Source of the DNA: Bacteroidales bacterium
GTDB taxonomy: Bacteria; Bacteroidota; Bacteroidia; Bacteroidales; JAADJA01
DNA length: 8,009 nt
NCBI GenBank assembly: GCA_021106665.1
Contig: JAIOTR010000218.1
Location: 1 to 8,009, forward strand
Direction of reading: 5' to 3'
The translations under genes and the position numbers were made by a program. A model generated the notes under the pieces. It worked only from the letters and a program-made list of their open reading frames with translations, was not told where the DNA came from and did no database searches. Position 1 is the first letter of the stretch; each line of letters opens with the position of its first letter. Positions 1-7,117 of this stretch are shown in pieces.

Positions 1-246
1 AAAGTTTGGGAATACATGAAGGAGATGCATTTTTATGAGTGAACTGTTCATGGTTTAGTGTTCTGTCCAAAGGACTCCTTCGGAGAGTTCTGTGATGACT
101 GATATCAAACTGTAAAACTAAGAACTCCAAACTCCGAAGTTCAAAATACCTCTCCCCACTCCCGCAGTCTTTTGACAAAAATACCCTTCACTGCTATTCA
201 GGTTATTTTCACTCAGACTGACCTACCCTTCAAACATCGAACCTCG

Positions 247-263
247 AACTTCAAACTGAAGTT
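247..263. repeat. short perfect inverted repeat AACTTCA/TGAAGTT
   Basis: AACTTCA (247-253) is followed after three bases by its exact reverse complement TGAAGTT (257-263), giving a 7-bp stem. No T-run follows on either strand, so it is a poor intrinsic terminator. It lies in a stretch of related CTTCAAAC/GAACTTC words and may simply be part of that repetitive text. Confidence 0.4.
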
Positions 264-302
264 ACCGTTTCCTGATTTGATCTTACCGTTAACTTGTTTT
301 CA

Positions 303-332
303 TTTGTGATATTGGAATATATGTTATATTTT
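303..332 (+). promoter_or_regulatory. candidate Bacteroidota-type promoter for the T9SS-cargo operon
   Basis: The primary sigma factor of Bacteroidota recognises a -33 TTTG and a -7 TAnnTTTG box about 19-21 bases apart. TTTG occurs at 303-306 and TATATTTT at 325-332, an 18-base gap, matching the -7 consensus except for its last base. Transcription would start near 338-342, just before the hairpin leader at 348-422 and about 100 bases before the first start codon. The surrounding DNA is so AT-rich that a chance match is quite possible. The position relative to the leader and operon is the main argument for it. Confidence 0.33.
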
Positions 333-347
333 TATATTTTTATTACT

Positions 348-422
348 AAACCCTGTCAGCATGGTGATAATAAACAAAAACCCGCTCCGATGCTGCTTGT
401 TCATAGGCTGTTGGCAGGGTTT
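348..422 (+). promoter_or_regulatory. hairpin-forming leader upstream of the protease gene
   Basis: AAACCCTG (348-355) is the exact reverse complement of CAGGGTTT (415-422). Just inside, CAGC (357-360) can pair with GCTG (407-410), and further in AACAA (373-377) with TTGTT (397-401), so the stretch folds as one long interrupted hairpin. An alternative pairing, CAGCAT (357-362) with ATGCTG (390-395), competes for the same CAGC. The right arm runs into TTTT and ends 17 bases before the protease start codon. It could be a cis-regulatory leader or attenuator, or a terminator for an upstream transcript. It matches no riboswitch family that I recognise. Confidence 0.4.
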
Positions 423-439
423 TATTAAAAATTTTAGCA

Positions 440-2902
440 ATGCTTAATTTATTGAAAAAAATATTACCAACTTTTTTTATCCTTCTTTTCGTTTCTAATT
501 ATTGTATGGCAAATCCTATCACTATTCATACAGCCAAAGCCCTGGCTAAAAATTTCTACTTTGAAAAGATCAACTATTTCGTGGATGTAAAATATGATGA
601 TATAATTGTTAGGGAATACCATACTTTTTATAATGAGGATGAATTATTGTATTACGTATTTAATTTTCAGGATTTTGGATTTATCATTATTTCAGCTGAT
701 GATAGCGTTTATCCGGTTCTTGGTTATTCATTCGAAGAAAACTTTTCAAATGAAGCATTTCCTTTAGCATTTTCCGCATGGATGGATTCTTACTCAGAAC
801 AGATTACCAAAGCTAAATTGAGAAATATTTCTGCAACCCCTCAAATATTAAAAGTGTGGAATAACTATCTGGCGTTTAAGCCTGAGCAGTTTCTGAAAAA
901 CACTGACCAAAAAGGAGTTGCTCCTTTACTGACTTCAAATTGGAGTCAGTCATATTATTACAATATCATGTGTCCTGATGATCCTGAAAGCTATGGAGGC
1001 CATACCCCTGCTGGATGTGTTGCCATCGCCATGGCACAGGTGATGTTCTATTTCAGGTATCCCGAATATGGCGAAGGATCGTTTGGTTATGAATCGGATT
1101 ATGGTTATGAGTTTGCCGATTTTGGAAATACAAATTATAAATGGAACGAAATGGTAAACGCTATTTATAATATGTCAAATCCCGCTATTGCTGAATTGGT
1201 ATATCATGTAGGTGTATCTGTAGAGATGAATTATGGAACCAATTCATCAAGCGCTAATACATGGGACACCCAATATGCTCTAATGAATTATTTCGGATAC
1301 AACGAAAATGCTCAATATATTAACAGGTATGACACAAGTATATCGTTTAATGATTCTCTTATTAAATGCCTTGATCAGAATATACCGCTTATTTACAGGG
1401 GTGGAAATTTTATGGAGTCCCATTCATTTGTTTGTGATGGTTACCAGGATTCCAGCTTTTTTCATTTTAACTGGGGCTGGAATGGAATGTACAATGGCTT
1501 TTTTCATATTGATACCTTAAATCCAAATGTCTGGGATTTTACATTCAACCAGGCTGCTGTAATCAATATTTATCCGGAAGAAAACTTTCCGCCTTTTTGT
1601 ATAGAAAAAGATACATTAACAGTATTAAGAGGGACTCTTAGCGATGGAAGCGGGCCGGTCAACTACGAAAATAATAATTATTGTGAATGGCTGATAAAAC
1701 CTGCCAATCCCGATATCACCAATATTCAGTTTTGGTTTACCCGCTTTGATACAGAGACAAATAAAGATTATGTAATTATTTATGATGGAAGTACAACCTC
1801 CGATCCGGTTTTAGGTAATTTTTCAGGAGATCAAATACCGGAGCAAATAACATCATCAGGAAATGAACTATTGATTGTTTTTACATCGGATGAATTAAAT
1901 ACTGCTCAGGGATGGGGTGCTGAGTACCTGTCTTATAATGAACCATTTTGTAATTTGCTTACGGTTTTTAATGATACAATTGCTAAATATTTTTCTGATA
2001 AGAGCGGACCTTATAATTATATAAATAATTCCGAATGTAAATGGTTGATCGATCCGCAAGAATACTATTATGATTCGATTACCAGTATTCATCTTCATTT
2101 TCATTATCTCGAAGTTGCAGATGATGATACACTATTTGTTTTTGATGGCGACTCGGAGGAGGACATTTTAATAGCCGGACTTACAGGTTATGAAATTCCT
2201 GCGCCAATCCAATCTTTGGGAAATAAGTTGTTTTTGAAGTTTAAAACCAATGAGCAGAATTCAGCAGATGGATGGGCTGCGGGTTATTATATTACCTTGC
2301 CTGTTTACTGCCAGGATACTGTTATATTAACAGATTCTACCGGAACTATTGATGACGGCAGCGGAGATAAAAACTACGTGAACAACGCAGATTGTTACTG
2401 GCTGATCAAACCTGAAAATGCCCAGCATATTACACTTACATTCACAAGTTTTGATCTTGAATATGGTTTCGACCAGGTGAAAATTTATGATGCTTCGGAA
2501 TATCCGCCGGTTTTGATAGAAACATTCTGGGGACATGATATTCCTCCGCCGGTTACCATCGAGAGCGGGCAAATACTTGTCCGTTTTACATCCGACTATG
2601 CAATTGTATTCAATGGATGGGAGGCAGAATATACTTGTGTTGAACCTGGATATTTAGAAAATGAATTCTCGTATCCAATTAAAATTTATCCGAATCCTGT
2701 GAAAACTGTATTGAATATTGAATTGTCGAATGAGATTACTGAGGGAAATTATGTGATTTATAATATTTCAGGAAGGATATGCAGCACAGGAGAATTGCTT
2801 AGTTTAATTAATAGCATCGATGTTGAAGACCTTGAAAGAGGTATATATTTTATTAACATTAGAACGATAAGATACAACATAACGAGAAAGTTTGTCAAAT
2901 AA
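440..2902 (+). CDS. secreted C10 (streptopain-like) cysteine protease, three CUB domains, T9SS type A tail
   Basis: This is a zymogen cysteine endopeptidase of family C10 (relatives: SpeB, interpain A, Bacteroides Bfp), 820 aa. Residues 1-24 are a signal peptide (cut after CMA). About 25-130 resemble the Spi/I69 inhibitory propeptide (e.g. FGFIIISADD). About 158-378 are the catalytic domain, with nucleophile Cys193 in AGCVAIAMAQ, His328 in ESHSFVCDGY and the conserved FHFNWGW (341-347), so the enzyme looks intact. Three CUB-type beta-sandwich domains follow (about 387-497, 504-617, 624-733). Each opens with a Cys and has a second Cys before a WLI motif (415, 533, 652). Residues 745-820 are a type A sorting domain (IYPNP start, KFVK end). 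It should be exported by Sec then T9SS, with CUB domains binding substrate or surface. ATG 440 is the only start that gives the signal peptide. First gene of the operon. Confidence 0.92.
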   Translation: MLNLLKKILPTFFILLFVSNYCMANPITIHTAKALAKNFYFEKINYFVDVKYDDIIVREYHTFYNEDELLYYVFNFQDFGFIIISADDSVYPVLGYSFEENFSNEAFPLAFSAWMDSYSEQITKAKLRNISATPQILKVWNNYLAFKPEQFLKNTDQKGVAPLLTSNWSQSYYYNIMCPDDPESYGGHTPAGCVAIAMAQVMFYFRYPEYGEGSFGYESDYGYEFADFGNTNYKWNEMVNAIYNMSNPAIAELVYHVGVSVEMNYGTNSSSANTWDTQYALMNYFGYNENAQYINRYDTSISFNDSLIKCLDQNIPLIYRGGNFMESHSFVCDGYQDSSFFHFNWGWNGMYNGFFHIDTLNPNVWDFTFNQAAVINIYPEENFPPFCIEKDTLTVLRGTLSDGSGPVNYENNNYCEWLIKPANPDITNIQFWFTRFDTETNKDYVIIYDGSTTSDPVLGNFSGDQIPEQITSSGNELLIVFTSDELNTAQGWGAEYLSYNEPFCNLLTVFNDTIAKYFSDKSGPYNYINNSECKWLIDPQEYYYDSITSIHLHFHYLEVADDDTLFVFDGDSEEDILIAGLTGYEIPAPIQSLGNKLFLKFKTNEQNSADGWAAGYYITLPVYCQDTVILTDSTGTIDDGSGDKNYVNNADCYWLIKPENAQHITLTFTSFDLEYGFDQVKIYDASEYPPVLIETFWGHDIPPPVTIESGQILVRFTSDYAIVFNGWEAEYTCVEPGYLENEFSYPIKIYPNPVKTVLNIELSNEITEGNYVIYNISGRICSTGELLSLINSIDVEDLERGIYFINIRTIRYNITRKFVK

Positions 2903-2915
2903 AATCATTTAATGC

Positions 2916-4796
2916 ATGAGAGCTATATATGTAATTGTACTGATATTTTTAATGCCAATAGCAATAGTAGCACAGGAAAAACCACCTGAGACAACCGATG
3001 ATTATGCTTCAATCCTGGCCGGTGATACAATTTCTGTAAATGTACTTTTAAACGATTGGGGTATGGAAGGGCATACCATCGAAATCTTTTTTGCATGGAA
3101 TTCGGAGGTGGGAGAGGTATCCTATACCGACAGCATTATTTCATATTATTCGTATTATTATTATATGGGGTTAGATTCTGTAAGGTATATTCTTAAGGAT
3201 TTGGATAACGGATTATTGTCGGAATATGGGTACTTATATATTGATGTCTCCAACTATGGCAGGGATTATCTCAATGTTAATAATATAAGTGCGGTGATGA
3301 ATGCATTTGGATACCAGTTTAATACTTTGCCGGAATTTGATACAGGGTTTGAAGTTCCGGTTGGTAGCAGGGCAAACTCCATTTTTGCTTTCACTTTATG
3401 GATGGGAGGAATGGATGAAAATGATGAATTGCATCTTGCCGGTGAACGGTACCGTCAGATTGGAGTAGATTATTATGTAGGCCCTTGTGGTGATTCTTAT
3501 GAAAATCAGCAGATGATCGACTATAACAAAGTTTGGAAGTTTAATCGTGAAGAATTGGAAAACCACAAACAAAACTGGTGGAAACCTAATTATGAAGCGA
3601 TAGATAATATTATTTCTTGGCCTGCACATGGAAATGCCCAGTTTGGCCAAGATTATCATCTGGCTCCTTTTATTGATCACGATGAAGATGGAAATTATGA
3701 TCCGCTTTCGGGCGATGTTCCTGCCATCAGGGGCGATCAGGGAGTCTTTATGATATACAATGACGATCTGTATGCACATGAAGAAACAGGTGGCCAAAAA
3801 ATAGGAGTTGAGGTACATGCTACCGCTTATGGATATGATTGCCCCCAGGATTCAATATTTAATAATTCCATTTTTTTTCATTATGATATAATCAACAGGT
3901 CTGATACTGCATACCATGATTTCTTTATCTCCGGCTTTGTTGATTTGGACCTGGGAAATCCCTGGGACGACTTTATCGGTTGCGATACTTCACTCAATTC
4001 TTTTTTTGCTTATAATGGTGATAATTATGATGAAAACAGTACTTTGTGGAACCCTGATACAGCATTCGGTTACCTGAATTATCCTCCTGCACAGGGATTC
4101 ACCTATCTGAATCATGACATGTCTTCTTTTATTGGGCTCTTATATACAGGAGGTTCTATGAGTGATCCGCATTTTGCTGAAGAATATTACTACATTATGA
4201 ATGGTTTATGGAAGGATAGTACATCAGTTACATACGGAGGGAATGGTTATGGAGGAGATATACCTGTCAAATACCAGTATCCCGGAGATCCGAATAATCC
4301 TCTGGAATGGTCGGAAGTAAGTGCCGAAATTGACCCGGGAGACAGACGGGGAATTGGAACAATAGGGCCATTTGATTTTAATCCGGACGATACCATTCAA
4401 CTCGATCTGGCATTTGTTTTTGCAAGGGATTATGAAGGAGATCATTTATCCAGTGTTACCTTGTTAAAGGAGAGGATTGAACAACTTCAGTGGTATTATG
4501 ATAACGATTCTACTCCTTGCGGAGAAACATGGTCAGGAACTCAAAAACAGATTGATTCTGATCAAATATTTTCAATCTTTCCCAATCCGGTAAGAGGTAA
4601 ATTATTTGTGAAAACATCATATACTCCTGAAGATTTACGTTATGAAATATATAATAGCATCGGACAGCTTGTTCAAAAAGGATATGTTGGTAACAAAAAT
4701 AATAGCATTGAAGTAAATAATTTGAAGAAAGGATTTTATTTGATAAGTGTTAAAACTATTGATGAATATATTACTAAAAAGTTTATAAAATATTAA
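2916..4796 (+). CDS. secreted protein of unknown function, Big_9-like N-terminus, T9SS type A tail
   Basis: 626 aa. The signal peptide (1-19) ends IVA before Gln20. About 24-111 resemble a cadherin-like/Big_9 fold (DDYASILAGDTISVNVLLND). The large middle region, about 115-540, belongs to a type I recall from many Bacteroidota secreted proteins but cannot assign a function to. Its landmarks are SWPAHG (234-239), the acidic loop PFIDHDEDGNYDP (251-263) followed by GDVPAIRGDQ (266-275) and YND (281-283), and DLDLGNPWDDFIGCD (343-357). The spaced Asp/Asn residues suggest calcium binding. A Tyr-rich run lies at 77-83. Residues 551-626 are a type A sorting domain (IFPNPV start, KKFIKY end). The start lies 13 bases after the protease stop, so the two are probably cotranscribed. 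An ATG four bases upstream is out of frame. An adhesin or structural surface protein is possible; an enzyme is not excluded. Confidence 0.85.
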   Translation: MRAIYVIVLIFLMPIAIVAQEKPPETTDDYASILAGDTISVNVLLNDWGMEGHTIEIFFAWNSEVGEVSYTDSIISYYSYYYYMGLDSVRYILKDLDNGLLSEYGYLYIDVSNYGRDYLNVNNISAVMNAFGYQFNTLPEFDTGFEVPVGSRANSIFAFTLWMGGMDENDELHLAGERYRQIGVDYYVGPCGDSYENQQMIDYNKVWKFNREELENHKQNWWKPNYEAIDNIISWPAHGNAQFGQDYHLAPFIDHDEDGNYDPLSGDVPAIRGDQGVFMIYNDDLYAHEETGGQKIGVEVHATAYGYDCPQDSIFNNSIFFHYDIINRSDTAYHDFFISGFVDLDLGNPWDDFIGCDTSLNSFFAYNGDNYDENSTLWNPDTAFGYLNYPPAQGFTYLNHDMSSFIGLLYTGGSMSDPHFAEEYYYIMNGLWKDSTSVTYGGNGYGGDIPVKYQYPGDPNNPLEWSEVSAEIDPGDRRGIGTIGPFDFNPDDTIQLDLAFVFARDYEGDHLSSVTLLKERIEQLQWYYDNDSTPCGETWSGTQKQIDSDQIFSIFPNPVRGKLFVKTSYTPEDLRYEIYNSIGQLVQKGYVGNKNNSIEVNNLKKGFYLISVKTIDEYITKKFIKY

Positions 4797-4808
4797 TTTT
4801 AAAACCTC

Positions 4809-6887
4809 ATGAGATCCGTTTTAACCATAACGATTATCTTTTATTTGGCTTCAGGTTTTTGTTTTGCCCAAAAAGAAGGATTGAACTGGTACTTCGGACA
4901 AAATGCGGGTTTAAGATTTCATAACGGATATCCTGAACCAATGTCCGGTGCTTTGTCAACAACAGAGGGTTGTTCAACGATTTCAAATAAATATGGCAAC
5001 CTGATGCTTTATACCGATGGCGTTACTGTATATGACAGACAACATCTTGTGATGCCTAATGGAACCGGATTATATGGCGACCCATCCTCAACCCAGTCAG
5101 GAGTGATCGTACCGGTACCCGGAGATACAAATACATACTACATTTTTACTGTGAGCAACCTCGATAAAAAAGGGAAAGGCATTGGTTTTTGTTATTCAAA
5201 AGTTGACATGTTGTTAAACGAGGGTTGGGGTGCTATAACTGATAAAAATGTTCTTCTTTTTAGTTCAACTACAGAACGGATCACTTCTGTTAAGCACCAA
5301 AACGATTATGGTGTCTGGGTGATTGGTCATGAATGGGAAAGCAGCAATTTCAGGTCGTATCTCGTAACTTCCGCTGGTATCAGTACATCCAATCCTGTTA
5401 TTTCAAATGTAGGATTGTATCATGGTGGTGCCTTATTGGAGGGAAAGGGCTATATGAAAATTTCACCCGATGGTGCAAAATTGGCAGTAGCTATTCAGGG
5501 AATGAATTTATTTGAGGTATTTGATTTTAATAATTCAACAGGTGTTATTAGCGATCCTTTTCAGATACCAATGGAAAACCAACCCTACGGCGTTGAGTTT
5601 TCTCGTGATGCAGCATATTTATATGCAACAGAAAGGTACAGTGTTCAAATATATCAGTGGGACTTGAACGCAGGATCAGTAGAAGAAATTATAAATTCAA
5701 GGACCATCATAGGGGAACTCCAGGAACCCAATTCTCTTGGGGGCGCTTTACAAATGGCTTCAGATGGAAGGATTTATATGGCTATTAAACAGAAAACCTA
5801 TTTGGCCGCAATTTCGGAGCCTTCCTTACCAGGCCTTGAATGTGAATTCGTTGAAAATGCGGTAAATTTAAATTCAGGTGATTTTTGCCAGTGGGGATTA
5901 CCTTCTTTCATTCAAAGTTATTTTAATAATCTCTGGATTGAATTTGAGAATGAATGTGTCGGTGAAGAGATTTACTTTTCACTCAATGATACAACGAATA
6001 TTGAAAATGTGAAATGGGATTTCGGGGATCCGGAAAGTGGCGCAAACAACATTTCTTTTTCCTTTGAAACATCCCATATATATAGCGATACGGGAACATA
6101 TGAAATTAAACTGGTGTTATATTACCTCAATACATCAGACAGTTTATATAAAACCATTGAAGTTTATTCTCCTCCTTCTGTGGATTTAGGCGATGACTTG
6201 AAAATCTGTGAAAATGATTCAGTGATTTTGAATGCCAATGGGGATTATTCAACTTGCAAGTGGATGAATGATCCAACATTGATATTGCCTGATATTACAA
6301 TTAAAGAGGAAGGTAATTATTGGGTTGATGTCTCAAATATTTGTGGTGTTGATCAGGATACGGTATATGTTGAAATTCAACCCCTGCCGGATATTTTCCT
6401 TGGTAATGATACAATCATAAAACAAAGTACAAGTATAACTTTGAATCCGGGTATGGGTTATACTTCCTATATTTGGCAGGATGGAAGCAGTTCGGTTGAT
6501 TATATAACTGAATTGCCCGGAACATTTTGGGTGGAGGTTACTGATGATACAGGATGCAAATCGTCGGATACGATACTTATTGAGCCTGAGTATATTCAAA
6601 TACATGTTCCTGATGCATTCTCTCCCAATGGCGATGAGGTAAATGATATCTTTATTCCTATATCCTCGTACGAAGCAAACCTTGAATATGAGATGATGAT
6701 CTTCAACAGGTACGGGGAAATGGTATTTTTATCAAAGAGTATCAATACCGGTTGGGATGGAAATTATCATCAACAGCCCTGTCCTATGGAAGTATACATC
6801 TGGGTTATAAACGCTAAAACACGAACTAAAAACGCTTTTTATTCGGGACCCATTATTCTGAAGGGAAATGTTACGTTGCTTCGGTAA
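4809..6887 (+). CDS. secreted beta-propeller/PKD/Ig-like protein, T9SS type B (CHU_C) tail
   Basis: 692 aa. The signal peptide (1-20) ends CFA before Gln21. About 25-370 look like a beta-propeller: repeated short strands such as NLMLYTDGVTVYD, YMKISPDGAKLAV (215-227) and YGVEFSRDAAYLYATE (260-275), of the WD40/lactonase-like kind common in Bacteroidota secreted proteins. About 378-454 are a PKD domain (VKWDFGD, then HIYSDTGTYEI). Two tandem Ig-like modules follow, 457-523 and 528-593, both beginning with an LGxD motif and carrying a YWV/FWV strand. Residues 597-692 are the gliding-motility-associated C-terminal domain (VPDAFSPNGDEVNDIF, then IFNRYGEMVF), a type B signal. It starts 12 bases after the previous stop and is the last gene of the operon. 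No catalytic motif is visible, so adhesion, scaffolding or binding is the likeliest role. The predicted location is the cell surface or medium. Confidence 0.87.
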   Translation: MRSVLTITIIFYLASGFCFAQKEGLNWYFGQNAGLRFHNGYPEPMSGALSTTEGCSTISNKYGNLMLYTDGVTVYDRQHLVMPNGTGLYGDPSSTQSGVIVPVPGDTNTYYIFTVSNLDKKGKGIGFCYSKVDMLLNEGWGAITDKNVLLFSSTTERITSVKHQNDYGVWVIGHEWESSNFRSYLVTSAGISTSNPVISNVGLYHGGALLEGKGYMKISPDGAKLAVAIQGMNLFEVFDFNNSTGVISDPFQIPMENQPYGVEFSRDAAYLYATERYSVQIYQWDLNAGSVEEIINSRTIIGELQEPNSLGGALQMASDGRIYMAIKQKTYLAAISEPSLPGLECEFVENAVNLNSGDFCQWGLPSFIQSYFNNLWIEFENECVGEEIYFSLNDTTNIENVKWDFGDPESGANNISFSFETSHIYSDTGTYEIKLVLYYLNTSDSLYKTIEVYSPPSVDLGDDLKICENDSVILNANGDYSTCKWMNDPTLILPDITIKEEGNYWVDVSNICGVDQDTVYVEIQPLPDIFLGNDTIIKQSTSITLNPGMGYTSYIWQDGSSSVDYITELPGTFWVEVTDDTGCKSSDTILIEPEYIQIHVPDAFSPNGDEVNDIFIPISSYEANLEYEMMIFNRYGEMVFLSKSINTGWDGNYHQQPCPMEVYIWVINAKTRTKNAFYSGPIILKGNVTLLR

Positions 6888-6913
6888 GTGGTCGTCCATG
6901 GGCTATTGTAAAA

Positions 6914-6960
6914 AACCTTTCAAGTCGAAGAAAGCCGGTGTGGCAGAGACTTGAAAGGTT
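6914..6960 (-). terminator. hairpin unit 0; candidate terminator of the minus-strand hydrolase
   Basis: AACCTTTCAAGTC (6914-6926) and GACTTGAAAGGTT (6948-6960) form a perfect 13-bp stem with a 21-base loop. On the minus strand the stem runs into six Ts (A-run at 6910-6915 on plus), giving a plausible intrinsic terminator about 330 bases past the hydrolase stop. On the plus strand the stem is followed by GAAAAAA, so it would not terminate the T9SS operon. Compared with unit 1 it differs at two arm positions, both compensated in the partner. Its loop shows the shared CCACA word only when read on the minus strand (TGTGG at 6939-6943), so this copy may be inverted. Confidence 0.45.
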
Positions 6961-6999
6961 GAAAAAACCCCGGCAGTTCAAATGATACAGCATAGTTGC

Positions 7000-7048
7000 A
7001 ACCTTTCAGGTTATCCAGCCCACATCCTACCGTTCAACCTGAAAGGTT
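7000..7048. repeat. hairpin unit 1 of the intergenic array
   Basis: AACCTTTCAGGTT (7000-7012) and AACCTGAAAGGTT (7036-7048) are exact reverse complements, a 13-bp stem with a 23-base loop. The loop carries CCACA at 7020-7024. Each arm alone is also a small palindrome (AACCT, three bases, AGGTT), so two foldings are possible. GTTGC precedes the first arm, as in unit 2. Confidence 0.75.
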
Positions 7049-7070
7049 TGGTTGCAAAACCTTTCAGGTT
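7036..7070 (+). terminator. candidate terminator of the T9SS-cargo operon
   Basis: The second arm of unit 1 also pairs with the first arm of unit 2. AACCTGAAAGGTTT (7036-7049) and AAACCTTTCAGGTT (7057-7070) make a perfect 14-bp stem with a 7-base loop. On the plus strand the stem ends in TTTT (7069-7072) then CAT, a short U-tract about 180 bases downstream of the last operon gene. It competes with the within-unit pairings and the U-tract is weak, so termination is only a possibility. Confidence 0.35.
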
Positions 7071-7106
7071 TTCATATCCACAACCCTATGCTCAACCTGA
7101 ATGGCA
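7058..7106. repeat. hairpin unit 2 of the intergenic array, decayed right arm
   Basis: The left arm AACCTTTCAGGTT (7058-7070) is identical to that of unit 1 and lies 58 bases after it. The right arm AACCTGAATGGCA (7094-7106) pairs at 10 of 13 positions, with no compensating changes. The 23-base loop has CCACA at 7078-7082, exactly 58 bases after its counterpart in unit 1. This is the most decayed of the four stems. Confidence 0.65.
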
Positions 7107-7117
7107 AGAATATTTTC

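Larger units (their letters stand above)
1..347. other. non-coding upstream region, no supported gene
   Basis: No gene is supported here. The first bases read in frame 1 as a short peptide ending at a TGA at 40-42, and frame 3 also stays open until 36-38. Either could be the tail of a gene beginning left of the window, but too little is visible to choose. The rest is a patchwork of short related words such as CTTCAAAC (228-235 and 249-256) and GAAGTTC (136-142), whose reverse complement GAACTTC is at 246-252. There is also a small GC-rich hairpin, GGACTC (72-77) with GAGTTC (85-90), containing one G-T pair. The last 50 bases are very AT-rich and hold the candidate promoter listed separately. 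Confidence 0.5.

Noticed and set aside
1..42. Tail of an upstream gene ending at TGA 40-42 (or 36-38 in another frame)
   Set aside because: Only about a dozen codons are visible and several frames on both strands are open. Nothing identifies a protein, so I mention it only in the region note.
348..422. Terminal inverted repeats of a small insertion element
   Set aside because: There is no flanking target duplication that I can see, the arms are only 8 bases, and the interior itself folds between the arms, which fits an RNA hairpin better.
440..511. Lipoprotein signal at Cys22 of the protease
   Set aside because: The residues before the Cys (Ser-Asn-Tyr) do not fit a lipobox, and an ordinary signal peptidase site (CMA) follows two residues later.
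440..6887. An immune, toxin or phage-defence system in the operon
   Set aside because: All three products have signal peptides and T9SS tails and no nuclease, NTPase or toxin motifs. They fit ordinary secreted cargo.
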